A stretch of 64,000 bases of DNA, taken from the NCBI RefSeq assembly GCF_000738005.1, contig NZ_JHAL01000001.1, positions 493,108-557,107 of the forward strand. The letters run 5' to 3'. The stretch comes from Bifidobacterium crudilactis (GTDB taxonomy: Bacteria; Actinomycetota; Actinomycetes; Actinomycetales; Bifidobacteriaceae). This document shows positions 17,824 to 26,271 of the stretch, piece after piece (within the stretch, counting starts at the first letter, position 1; each line of letters opens with the position of its first letter). The notes below the pieces were generated by a model. It worked only from the letters and a program-made list of their open reading frames with translations. It was not told the origin of the DNA and made no database searches. The position numbers and the translations under genes were made by a program.

Positions 17824-18765
17824 ATGAAGAAGGTATTATCTCGGATCGGGGTTTTCCTGATAACCGTTGCCGTGGCATCCGTCGCGGTATTTCTGCTGCT
17901 GTCCGCCCTTCCGGGGGACGCTGCGGCCATAAAGCTCGGGACGGAGGCATCCCCGCAGGCTTTGGAACAGATGCGTCATGAACTGGGACTGGATCGTCCC
18001 ATGTATCTGCGCTATCTCTCTTGGGCTGGCGTCATGATTCGTGGGGATATGGGCATCTCCGCGAACTCTGGGGTGAGCATTGCGGCGGATGTCATGCAAG
18101 GGCTTCAGGTCACGCTGCTGTTGGTGGTCATCGCCATGGTCATCGCCCTGCTCATCGCCTTCGTTTTCGGCACTTTGGCGGCGGTGTACAGGGAGCGTGC
18201 ACTCGGCACCGTCATCAGTGTCATCAGCCAGATCGGCGTTTCCATACCGGCGTTTCTGGCAGGGTTGATATTGGTGATTGTCTTTTCGGTCGGACTGGGT
18301 CTGCTGCCCGCGACCGGCTGGGCATCCCCTGACGATCCGGTACAGTTCCTTCGTCATGTGGCCCTGCCCGCGCTTTCCCTCGGTCTGGTGCAAGGTGCGA
18401 TACTCAGCAGATATGTGAGATCGGCCGTTCTTGAAGTCACCACTGAGGATTTCATGCGCACGGCCCGGGCCAAGGGACTGAGCTCCTCGCAGGCATTGCG
18501 CAGACACGGCATCCGCAACGCACTGGTGCCAATCATGAATATAGCCGGTGTGGAAACCGCTTCGGTCCTTATCGGAGCCGTTGTCGTCGAGCGCGTGTTC
18601 GAAATTCGCGGGCTGGGCAGTCTGCTGGTGTCTTCCGTTGAAAACCGAGACCTGCCAGAAGTGCAGGCAATCGTGATGGTGCTGGTCGTGATGGTGCTGT
18701 TTGTCAATCTCGTGGTCGACCTGTTATCTGCCGCGGTGGATCCAAGGTTCGGAGGGGAACGATGA
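17824..18765 (+). CDS. Peptide/nickel-type ABC transporter permease (DppB-like)
   Basis: This inner-membrane permease has 313 residues and six membrane segments. It has the DppB/OppB architecture: an N-terminal segment, an extracytoplasmic loop ending GDMGISANSG, then the permease domain. The coupling signature is near RTARAKGLSSSQALRRHGIR. The start ATG at 17824 follows AGGGG; an in-frame ATG at 17794 has no better site. Its stop overlaps the next start (ATGA). Together with 18762-19649 and 19646-21490 it forms the membrane part of a dipeptide/oligopeptide-class importer. Confidence 0.9.
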   Translation: MKKVLSRIGVFLITVAVASVAVFLLLSALPGDAAAIKLGTEASPQALEQMRHELGLDRPMYLRYLSWAGVMIRGDMGISANSGVSIAADVMQGLQVTLLLVVIAMVIALLIAFVFGTLAAVYRERALGTVISVISQIGVSIPAFLAGLILVIVFSVGLGLLPATGWASPDDPVQFLRHVALPALSLGLVQGAILSRYVRSAVLEVTTEDFMRTARAKGLSSSQALRRHGIRNALVPIMNIAGVETASVLIGAVVVERVFEIRGLGSLLVSSVENRDLPEVQAIVMVLVVMVLFVNLVVDLLSAAVDPRFGGER

Positions 18766-19649
18766 GTGTCGCAAGTGTAGATGCCTCGGTTGGGGGACGC
18801 CGAAAGGGCGAGGGCGAGGGCGTGCGGCTGTTCGGCAAGCGCATCAACGCCGGCATGGCGATAGGTGGATGCATGCTGCTGCTGGTCGTGCTGATGGCCG
18901 GTATTTCGCTTGTCTGGACGCCCTACGATCCGCTGAACGTGGTCGCCGACAAACTGTTGAGGCCTAGCGGACAGCATTGGTTGGGAACGGACAGGCTCGG
19001 ATACGATGTCATGTCCGTAATCATGGCGGGGTCGAGAACCACCTTGACGGTCGGGTGCATCGCAGTCGTCGTGGCTGCGCTGATAGGAGTCCCCTACGGC
19101 ATTCTGTGTGGAATGTCCGCCAGTGGCATGGGCAGGTGGCTGATGCGTTGGAATGACGTCATGCAGGCTTTCCCTCCATTGCTGTTGGCCATCGTGTTTA
19201 CCGCAGCGCTGGGGCAGAGTTCCGTTACGGCGGCCTTTGCGCTCGGATTGGGCGCGTCACCTGCCTTTGCGCGAGTGACGCGAAGCGTGACCAAACAAAT
19301 CATGGGCAGGGAATATGTTCTGGCTTCACGTGCGGCCGGGAGGGGGAACCTTTTCATAGCTTCCAGACATGTTCTGCCGAACATTCGAGGAACCATCATC
19401 GTCCAGCTGTCCGTCAACTTCGCGGTTGCCGTGCTGGCTGAGGCGGGACTCTCGTATCTCGGTTTGGGAACTCCGGCACCACAGCCATCATGGGGACGTC
19501 TGCTGAGGGATTCCTCCGCAGTGATTTATTCGAATTGGCTTTTGGTGCTTATCCCTGGAATCGCCATCGCATGGACGGTTCTGGCGTTCAATCTACTGGG
19601 TGATGGATTACGGGACTACCTGGATCCACGTTTGGAGGGGCAATCATGA
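18762..19649 (+). CDS. Peptide/nickel-type ABC transporter permease (DppC-like)
   Basis: This permease has 295 residues. After a short cytoplasmic N-terminus it has a first membrane segment (MAIGGCMLLLVVLMAGISLVW), then the family marker HWLGTDRLGYDVMSVIMAGSR and five more segments. The signature VLASRAAGRGNLFIASRHVLP couples to the ATPase. It overlaps its neighbours by 4 nt on both sides, which indicates translational coupling with DppB and the fused ATPase. Confidence 0.9.
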   Translation: MSVASVDASVGGRRKGEGEGVRLFGKRINAGMAIGGCMLLLVVLMAGISLVWTPYDPLNVVADKLLRPSGQHWLGTDRLGYDVMSVIMAGSRTTLTVGCIAVVVAALIGVPYGILCGMSASGMGRWLMRWNDVMQAFPPLLLAIVFTAALGQSSVTAAFALGLGASPAFARVTRSVTKQIMGREYVLASRAAGRGNLFIASRHVLPNIRGTIIVQLSVNFAVAVLAEAGLSYLGLGTPAPQPSWGRLLRDSSAVIYSNWLLVLIPGIAIAWTVLAFNLLGDGLRDYLDPRLEGQS

Positions 19650-21490
19650 CGGACGGCACAGCAACGGCAGCACATCAGTCATCTTCCGACCTGGTGCTGA
19701 ACATCTCCGGTCTCAGGGTGTCGTCCGGGGACAAGGAGATTATTCACGGCATCGACATCACCGTCAGAGCAGGGGAGCGGCTCGGTCTGATTGGTGAATC
19801 AGGTTCGGGGAAATCGCTCACGTGTCTGGCCGCCATGGGGCTGCTGCCCCAGGGGCTGACGGCAACGGGGAGCATCGAGCTGCCATCCGCGGGCATAGAC
19901 GTGCTGCATGCTGACGACCAGCAGATGAGAACCTTGCGCGGTTCGACCATGTCCATGGTGTTTCAGGAGCCGATGACGGCATTGAATCCCCTGATGAAGG
20001 TCGGCAGACAGGTCGGCGAAGTGGTGAGCATTCACAGGCCCAAGGCTTCCGGTGCCGAAATCGGCAGCAGAGTCGACGACATGCTGACAAGCGTGGGCTT
20101 GGCTGACGTGAAACGCGTAAGCGACTCGTACCCATTCCAACTGTCCGGTGGTCAACGCCAGCGTGTGATGCTGGCCATGGCGATGATTAATTCGCCGGGA
20201 CTGCTCCTGGCGGATGAGCCTACGACCGCCCTGGATGTGACCGTGCAGAAACAGGTGACGGAACTCATGTCCGAGCAGGTCCGGTCCTCGGGGTCATCGC
20301 TGTTGTTCATCACCCACGACCTGGGCGTGGTAGCGGGGCTGTGCAACTCGGTCGCCATCATGCGCCATGGTCGCATCATCGAGCGCGGCGCTCTCGAAGA
20401 GGTGTTCGCTCATCCCCGTCATCCCTACACCAAGGCCCTGCTCGCCGCATCGAAACTGGAGAAGGACGAGCATAGTAATCGATTGGTCACTCTGGCGGAT
20501 TTGGAGAGGCGTGAGCATGACGACGGTATGCACGGCCAAGAAGGGCAGTCTGCCGAAGGTGCTGTGGACGGGAGATTGCACGGCGATTCGCCTGCCGTGA
20601 TAGTCGAGGGTCCGGAGCCTGCTGCCATGGCACCGCACGATGTCCTGCCTGAGGAACCGCATGGCACGCTGGTGTTCAATCGTTATGAGTCGAGCCTGGC
20701 ACATCCCCACGAGGAAGCGATACAGGTCAGCGAACTGGTCAAAAGCTATAAAACAAGAAGTCTTGGGTCGACCAGAACGTTCAAGGCGGTGAACGGCATT
20801 TCCTTCGATGTGCATAAAGGAGAAAAGTTCGGCATCGTGGGTGAGTCCGGATGCGGTAAATCGACCACGCTGAGGATGCTGTCCGCACTCGACCGGGCGA
20901 CGTCGGGTTCCATCAAGATATTCGGCACCGAGATAGTCGAGCAGAGCGCACGCGGCAACGCCTGGGTGCACCAGAAGGTGCAGGTGGTCTTCCAGGACCC
21001 GATGGGCTCTCTCGACCCGAGGATGAGAATCTGGCAGATAGTATCCGAACCGTTGGGGAAGACCCCCAGGAAGGAGCGTCTGGCCCGTGCGGAGCGCATA
21101 CTTGAATCCGTGGGTCTGGACGCGGCTTCGGCTCAGCGCTACCCCCACCAGTTCTCCGGCGGCCAGCGGCAGCGCATAGCCATTGCGAGGGCTTTGATTA
21201 CGAAACCGCAGGTGCTTATCGCCGACGAGGCGGTTTCCGCGCTCGATGTTTCCGTCCGAGCTCAGGTGCTCAATCTGCTGGCTGATTTGTCCGAATCGCA
21301 CGCCTTCACGTTGGTGTTCGTATCTCACGATTTGCATGTGGTGCGGAATCAGTGCGATGTGGTTGCCGTGATGCGCAAGGGCGAAATCGTCGAATGCGGT
21401 CCGAGCGAAGAGATATATAAGAATCCCCTGCACCCCTACACCAAAACCCTTCTCGAGGCGATGCCGAACATCGGCGCAGAGGGGGAGTGA
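19646..21490 (+). CDS. Fused tandem ATPase of the peptide ABC transporter (DppD-DppF fusion)
   Basis: Two complete ABC ATPase domains lie in one 614-residue chain. Domain 1 has Walker A at 50-57 (GESGSGKS), signature LSGGQ at 166-170 and Walker B LLLADEPTTALD. A low-complexity linker covers about 270-355. Domain 2 has Walker A at 399-406 (GESGCGKS), signature FSGGQRQR and Walker B VLIADEAVSALD. Each has the C-terminal oligopeptide extension (HPRHPYTKALL, PLHPYTKTLLEAM). Both nucleotide sites look intact. In many bacteria these are separate genes; fusions occur widely in actinobacteria. No binding protein is encoded in this operon. The best candidate is at 26272-27789 on the other strand. Confidence 0.92.
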   Translation: MTDGTATAAHQSSSDLVLNISGLRVSSGDKEIIHGIDITVRAGERLGLIGESGSGKSLTCLAAMGLLPQGLTATGSIELPSAGIDVLHADDQQMRTLRGSTMSMVFQEPMTALNPLMKVGRQVGEVVSIHRPKASGAEIGSRVDDMLTSVGLADVKRVSDSYPFQLSGGQRQRVMLAMAMINSPGLLLADEPTTALDVTVQKQVTELMSEQVRSSGSSLLFITHDLGVVAGLCNSVAIMRHGRIIERGALEEVFAHPRHPYTKALLAASKLEKDEHSNRLVTLADLERREHDDGMHGQEGQSAEGAVDGRLHGDSPAVIVEGPEPAAMAPHDVLPEEPHGTLVFNRYESSLAHPHEEAIQVSELVKSYKTRSLGSTRTFKAVNGISFDVHKGEKFGIVGESGCGKSTTLRMLSALDRATSGSIKIFGTEIVEQSARGNAWVHQKVQVVFQDPMGSLDPRMRIWQIVSEPLGKTPRKERLARAERILESVGLDAASAQRYPHQFSGGQRQRIAIARALITKPQVLIADEAVSALDVSVRAQVLNLLADLSESHAFTLVFVSHDLHVVRNQCDVVAVMRKGEIVECGPSEEIYKNPLHPYTKTLLEAMPNIGAEGE

Positions 21491-21514
21491 ATTGGTGCGT
21501 GTGACGTGCGTCGA

Positions 21515-21535
21515 CGGCATGTTGACGGCATGCCG
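21515..21535 (+). terminator. Possible terminator hairpin after the ABC ATPase gene
   Basis: CGGCATG (21515-21521) pairs with CATGCCG (21529-21535) across a 7-nt loop, 25 nt after the stop codon. There is no T-run, so the call is tentative. Confidence 0.4.
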
Positions 21536-21674
21536 CTGGTATTTCGTATGAGATGAACCCCGATAAGTGTCGCAAGGTCTGCTGATAGTGAATGCTTCGG
21601 CGTCCCACCGACCGTATCGTCTCGCCTGCAACTACATGGTTTGCCTATACTCTCCAAGCAAAGACATACATAGT

Positions 21675-21686
21675 GTAATATATTAC
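21675..21686 (+). promoter_or_regulatory. AT-rich palindrome in the surface-protein promoter region
   Basis: GTAATATATTAC is a perfect 12-bp palindrome about 55 bp upstream of the surface-protein ATG, in an AT-rich part of the 250-bp spacer. It contains TAATAT/TATATT hexamers that could be a -10 element and could also be an operator. No matching -35 was certain. Confidence 0.35.
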
Positions 21687-21740
21687 CCATCATGTTCGCT
21701 GCATGTTCCTTTCGTTGATTCAAGGCGTTTCGTCTGATTG

Positions 21741-24700
21741 ATGCCGGTCGCGGGGGGGGGGTGTGCTGTTTTCGCTTCGGTGGGTGGTGCTCTTATGGGT
21801 CGGTTGCGTACATTTGTTGCATGTTGTCGTCATCTGGAGCGCAGCGAGGGAAATCGTCCTGGCGATTACAAGAGGAAACTCCTGACCTGCATTGCTTTCA
21901 CTTTTGCTATGTTCGTGCTCATTGGAGCAATACTCGTGTCGACGCCGGTGCGTGAAGCGGTTGCTGATGCTAATGATTATGGACCGGATGGCTATTTCAG
22001 TCGTCTGCAGGATTCGGATGCAGATGGTGCGGTAGTGCCATATTTGAAAACTGAGGGTGACTTTTCGGGATATTCGTGGGGGACGCAGCCACAAATTCAT
22101 TTTGGCAAACAAGGTACCACTGGCACATATGGTTCGAGTGACGTTTATGGACGATACATAGTTCTGGGGGTGGGCCGTGGAGTATCGGGGATGCCAAGTA
22201 TAAATGCTTCTGCACATGTGGAAGGGTCTGACTTGTATACGTCAGCAACAACCTCTGTGAATCCTAATGAAGCGTTATTGTTCGCGCAGAGTATGGAAAC
22301 AGCGCCCAGCGATTTCGGAGATAATGACGCATTTGATATTGGTCAAAATGAGTATCAATCCGCTCTCGCCAGACTTGCGGATGACAAAGACTCTGAGGAT
22401 GACGTGTATGGGAGCAATTATTCTCTCTTCGAACAAAGAATGCTGAGGAGAGATGTTGTCGAAGGTGTGTGTACGGAAGTCGTAGCCACTTCGTGTAACA
22501 CAACCAGTTTTGTGGGTCAGGCACATTCGAATTACTCTTATGGAGTTTTCCCTCTTTCACTCGGGGATTTGAAAAGGTATTTTGGATTTTCTGGGGGTGC
22601 TGGGAAAGGTAGCTCTGCATTTGCAGATTCAAGAGGCGCTGTCTGGGTTAATGGCTCAGCGGGATTCATGTTGCGGACCCCGTGGTGGATAACTACGGAT
22701 AGCTGGCCGTGGGTAGTAAATACAAGCGGCGTGAACTCAGGGAAACCAAATTATCAATATAACTACCTTGGCTCGATTTCGCTGGAAGGTAGTCAATATG
22801 GACTACGGCCGGCCTTGCGGTTGCGGATTGAGACGCTAATCCTCTCCGCTGACTCTGGAACTGAAAGCCAAGCAAAGACATCCGATGCTTTGCGGTTGAC
22901 GTTTGTGGATGCGTCGAAGAGTGTGGTGTTGTCGAAGATCCCGTATATCGAGCAGGAGTCTGGTGTTGGTGGTGAGTGGGTGTTGAAGGATTTGGAGGGT
23001 TCTTCGAATCTGGAGTTTCAGACAGGTTTGGGGTGGAAGCTGGTGGACTCGACTGATGATTCAGGTGAGGTGGTGGCTTCGGGTCGGACGAATACGGATG
23101 CTGCGACCGGTGTGAAGGGCAATATGGTGGTGCCGTGCGAAACCTTGGAGTCAGGTAAGGATTACGTGTTGTCGGTGTGGGGTCAGGAGGATGGTTCGGA
23201 TACGGTGGGCTGGTCGAATCGTGCGACCAAACCCATCACGGGTACGGTGACGGTGAACGGGGCTGGGTGCTCTCTGGCTATAAGGAATTCTCCGTCGTAC
23301 GGTATTGCACTGACAGGCCAGACTTCGGGCACGCTGAGCGCGTACAAGATTGGTGACTACAATGACGAGGCGTTCAACCACACCGGTGCGTTGAAGAGCG
23401 TGATGTTGACAACTCCGGCCGCGTTGAAGGACACGCTTAAGAATGCGGCTGAGCCTGCTGGCGCTACGGGTGTGGATGTGGATAATCCGATGGGTTGGGT
23501 GGCGTCTCGGTGGTTGGGGTATCCGACTGACCCGTCGAGTGATGATGTGACTTCGGCGTTTAGTCCGTATGCGGGCAGGCTTCAATTGTTTGCTCAGGCG
23601 TTGCGGGATGCCGTCAAAGCGGATGGTGATGCTTTAGGTGAGGTCGCCGGTCAGTTGAATGGTTTGGACGCTCCTGTGGGTAATCCCGTGACCTTGCCGC
23701 TGTCTGGCCCGGGCTTGTATCTGATTGTGGATTCCAGTGGCGCGTCCCTGCCGATTATCGTGGGCACGAAGGTGTTCAACGATGCTCTCGGTGAGGATGG
23801 TGGTTTCGTAGATTTCACTGACGCCGGGGTTAAGGGCAAGCCGCGTTTGGGTCAGGCGGCGTTGAAGACCACGGTGACGGATATTGCGAAGCGGATAGTC
23901 AATGATGCGGGTATGGATGGCTTCGATGTGGGCTCCGAGGTGGAGTACGAGATAGCGTTGCAGGTGCCTGATTTGACCGAATTCTCCGTGCCCTATGACG
24001 CGTATGAGTTCAGGGTGGAGGACACGGCTGATAGCGGGTTGACGTTGCCTGACGCAAGTGGAGTGAAGGTGTTGCTGGATACGTCTTCGCCTGATACCGA
24101 TGTGACGGGCGCGTTGCCGTCTTCGTCGGTCACGGTGTCGGGTCAGATGTTGACGCTTACAGGGTTGAAGACCCTGTTTGCGGATGATAACGGCTCGTCC
24201 GGCGTGACGAACAAGCTCCCTGCGGGTTCGTTGATACGCATCCGGTATACGGCGGTACTGAACAAGGAGCATGCCACGTACGCGGTGCCCACCAGTGGGG
24301 TGGTTGCGGCGAATATGAACGAGGCGAAGCTGACCCGTTCGCATGCGGGAGCCGTATCCGAGGGTTGGACTGATGCTGGTTCAGGTGTGGAGTCCAAGAT
24401 GGTGAAGGCGAACGCATATTCCTTCCGTGTGGAGTTGTCGAAGCGCGATAAGGATGACTTGTCGACAACGCTTGTGGGTGCACGGTTCAAGGTGTTGCGC
24501 GATGGTCGGCCCTTGGACTTCGTGGAGGTGCCTGCTGCCGGTAGTGGCGTGTACCGTCTGGCGGTGGCTGGGGATACAGGTGTGACGCAGAGCGTGGAGA
24601 CCGTTGCGGATGGCAAGCTCACCGTGCAGGGTGTCGAGGCGCGTGAGTTGGTCTTTGAGGAGATTGCGGCTCCGTCCGGCTATTTCAAGGTGTCGGATTT

Positions 24701-24968
24701 CACGGTGGATGTGCGTCCGATATGGGATGCGGATGCGACGCTGGTGACGGAGCTAGCGTATGTCACTTCGGGTTCGAATCTGGCGTATGTCAGCGAGGAT
24801 GGCAGGCAGGTCATGGTGCTCGACCCGGCGTGGAGTCTGGCGAACCTGCCCTACACGGGCGGTATCGGCATCCTCGTCCTGCTCATCGTCGGCGGCCTGA
24901 TACTCGCGTTCGCCATCCGCCCCTATATCCTCTCCAAGCGGGCCGAGCGCGACGCGAATCTGGTCTAG
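21741..24968 (+). CDS. Large LPYTG surface protein, probably adhesin/pilin-like, with poly-G tract at 5' end
   Basis: About 1,075 residues. The N-terminus runs through a G10 tract coding for GGG. After a long leader come KRK, a hydrophobic core (LLTCIAFTFAMFVLIGAILV) and an AVADA cleavage site. Residues about 80-370 form a domain ending YGLRPALRLR, as seen in lectin-like domains of surface proteins, including paired Cys. Residues about 520-1000 read as pilin-type Ig-like domains, ending in a SpaA/Cna-B-like module (GARFKVLRDGRPL... EEIAAPSGYFKV). LPYTGG begins near 1036, then a membrane segment and a basic tail. Starts: ATG 21741 has only a distant AAGG. ATG 21795 lies after the tract and would make expression independent of it. 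No sortase gene is nearby. Its ligand is unknown. Confidence 0.8.
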   Translation: MPVAGGGCAVFASVGGALMGRLRTFVACCRHLERSEGNRPGDYKRKLLTCIAFTFAMFVLIGAILVSTPVREAVADANDYGPDGYFSRLQDSDADGAVVPYLKTEGDFSGYSWGTQPQIHFGKQGTTGTYGSSDVYGRYIVLGVGRGVSGMPSINASAHVEGSDLYTSATTSVNPNEALLFAQSMETAPSDFGDNDAFDIGQNEYQSALARLADDKDSEDDVYGSNYSLFEQRMLRRDVVEGVCTEVVATSCNTTSFVGQAHSNYSYGVFPLSLGDLKRYFGFSGGAGKGSSAFADSRGAVWVNGSAGFMLRTPWWITTDSWPWVVNTSGVNSGKPNYQYNYLGSISLEGSQYGLRPALRLRIETLILSADSGTESQAKTSDALRLTFVDASKSVVLSKIPYIEQESGVGGEWVLKDLEGSSNLEFQTGLGWKLVDSTDDSGEVVASGRTNTDAATGVKGNMVVPCETLESGKDYVLSVWGQEDGSDTVGWSNRATKPITGTVTVNGAGCSLAIRNSPSYGIALTGQTSGTLSAYKIGDYNDEAFNHTGALKSVMLTTPAALKDTLKNAAEPAGATGVDVDNPMGWVASRWLGYPTDPSSDDVTSAFSPYAGRLQLFAQALRDAVKADGDALGEVAGQLNGLDAPVGNPVTLPLSGPGLYLIVDSSGASLPIIVGTKVFNDALGEDGGFVDFTDAGVKGKPRLGQAALKTTVTDIAKRIVNDAGMDGFDVGSEVEYEIALQVPDLTEFSVPYDAYEFRVEDTADSGLTLPDASGVKVLLDTSSPDTDVTGALPSSSVTVSGQMLTLTGLKTLFADDNGSSGVTNKLPAGSLIRIRYTAVLNKEHATYAVPTSGVVAANMNEAKLTRSHAGAVSEGWTDAGSGVESKMVKANAYSFRVELSKRDKDDLSTTLVGARFKVLRDGRPLDFVEVPAAGSGVYRLAVAGDTGVTQSVETVADGKLTVQGVEARELVFEEIAAPSGYFKVSDFTVDVRPIWDADATLVTELAYVTSGSNLAYVSEDGRQVMVLDPAWSLANLPYTGGIGILVLLIVGGLILAFAIRPYILSKRAERDANLV
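21752..21761 (+). repeat. Homopolymeric G10 tract in coding sequence (candidate phase-variation site)
   Basis: Ten consecutive G residues lie four codons after the ATG at 21741. As given, the frame is ON. With 11 G the frame ends at TGA near 21955 (about 70 codons). With 9 G it ends at an earlier TGA near 21886. Long G tracts in sortase-dependent pilus and surface genes of bifidobacteria are known sites of slippage. Confidence 0.75.
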
Positions 24969-24996
24969 CGGTTCCGGCCTTGGGCCTCGAATGAGA

Positions 24997-25063
24997 TAAC
25001 TGCACTAAAAGGACAGCAATTTGGTGATACTTCACCGGAAAAGCTGTCCTTTTAGTGCAGTTA
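24997..25063. terminator. Bidirectional hairpin, copy 1 of a repeated element
   Basis: A 21-bp perfect inverted repeat (24997-25017 with 25043-25063) has a 25-nt loop. The arms include CTAAAAGGACAGC and GCTGTCCTTTTAG, which supply A/T-rich flanks to the GC part. It lies between the convergent surface-protein and P1-hydrolase genes. Nearly the same arms with a different loop recur at 35019-35087. Confidence 0.7.
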
Positions 25064-25111
25064 ACTCTGTGGCGGTCGTGGGGGGATGCCGAAAATGCAT
25101 CCGCATGCCGC

Positions 25112-26077
25112 CTAGTCGACGAAATCCTTTGCACAGGGAAGTCCATAGGCGCTTTCGGCACTGAGAACAGCGACTTCCACGGCCCGTTCCATGACATAGG
25201 CTGCCAGCGTGCCCACGCCATCCGTATCCGCAACGACGGAACCGGTTGAGACGGCGTAGATGGAATCGCCGTCCACGCTGGTATGAACAGGACGTATCGT
25301 TCTCGCATAACCGTTATGCGCCATGGAAGCGACTTTCGTCAGCGCCGACTTATCCAATCTCACATTGGTGAACACCGCGCCGATGGTGGTGTTTCCCTCG
25401 GGTGCGTGCCGTTCGGACTCCATATCTTCAATCATGGATGAGAACGAGGATTCGAATGCAGTGTTCGTATCGTCAAGCATGCCTGCGAGAGTGGTTCCTG
25501 AACCTGCCGCGTACACATCTCCCATCGCATTCACGGCGACGACCGCACCTATTTTCACCTGACCGACCTGAACAGCGTAAGACCCGAGACCACCCTTCAT
25601 CGCGTGCTCCATGCCATGGTATTTGCCGACCGAGCACCCTGTTCCGGCTCCGATATTGCCGTTCTGGAATACGCTCCGCTTGGCCTGGAAGCATGCATCG
25701 TAAGCATTCTGGGCATTCGGGCGAGCGTGCTGGTCGCCGACGGGCAGGTCGAAGAGGCAGGATTGACAGACAAGAGGAACGCAAGCCTCTCTGATGTGCA
25801 GCCCTGTGCCTTGCTCTTCGAGGAATCGCATGACACCTCCGGCCGCGTCCAGCCCGTAGGCAGACCCACCGGAAAGCATCAACGCGTGGATGCCGGAGGA
25901 TGAGGCGACTGGTGCCAGCAGCGGGGTCTCCCGGCTGGCGGGCCCTCCTCCTCGTATGGCGACCCCGGCCGGGCTGAGATGGTCGAAAAGAAACACCGTG
26001 GCACCGGTTCCTCCCGCGTCATCGGTGTAGTTCGCATAGGCGAATCCGCCCACTGATGTTATGTCTATGTCCTGCAT
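25112..26077 (-). CDS. P1-family N-terminal-nucleophile hydrolase (DmpA / NylC superfamily)
   Basis: 321 residues. P1-family enzymes self-cleave to expose an N-terminal Ser or Thr that acts as nucleophile on N-terminal amides, esters or omega-amino oligomers. The hallmark blocks are present: AIRGGGPASRET, MLSGGSAYGLDAAGGV, NIGAGTGCSVGK and the processing site near GNTTIGAVFTNVRLDK, with predicted cleavage before T230. The Asn-Thr junction is like NylC rather than the Gly-Ser of DmpA. I start at the ATG at 26077 because AAGGAAG precedes it; the frame open to 26236 adds an unconserved extension. It follows the binding-protein gene on the same strand and an amidase further upstream, suggesting breakdown of an imported peptide or amide. 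Confidence 0.85.
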   Translation of the reverse strand: MQDIDITSVGGFAYANYTDDAGGTGATVFLFDHLSPAGVAIRGGGPASRETPLLAPVASSSGIHALMLSGGSAYGLDAAGGVMRFLEEQGTGLHIREACVPLVCQSCLFDLPVGDQHARPNAQNAYDACFQAKRSVFQNGNIGAGTGCSVGKYHGMEHAMKGGLGSYAVQVGQVKIGAVVAVNAMGDVYAAGSGTTLAGMLDDTNTAFESSFSSMIEDMESERHAPEGNTTIGAVFTNVRLDKSALTKVASMAHNGYARTIRPVHTSVDGDSIYAVSTGSVVADTDGVGTLAAYVMERAVEVAVLSAESAYGLPCAKDFVD

Positions 26078-26211
26078 TGAGCTTCCTTGTGCTGGTCGAT
26101 ATTCAGGTGATTGCGTGGAATCCTGCCGGTGTGCGGTGTCCGCACTGTGCTCTGTTTCAGCTGCGTGATGGAGTGCATGTGTGCCGTTTTCCTGCACGCC
26201 GATAAGAAAGA

Positions 26212-26237
26212 GGTGCGCATCCCTGGGGATGCGCACC
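26212..26237 (-). terminator. Rho-independent terminator of the binding-protein transcript
   Basis: GGTGCGCATCC (26212-26222) pairs with GGATGCGCACC (26227-26237) around a 4-nt loop. Read on the minus strand, a TCTTTCTTATC stretch follows. It lies 35 nt past the binding-protein stop and before the P1 hydrolase gene, so that gene may be reached only by read-through or have its own promoter. Confidence 0.75.
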
Positions 26238-26271
26238 GGTGGTTATTCCGAGGGGACTTGAGGCCGCGGTA

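Noticed and set aside
21761..21955. 64-codon frame just after the G tract as a separate small gene
   Set aside because: It is simply the frame that would be read if the tract had 11 G; no independent ribosome site supports it.
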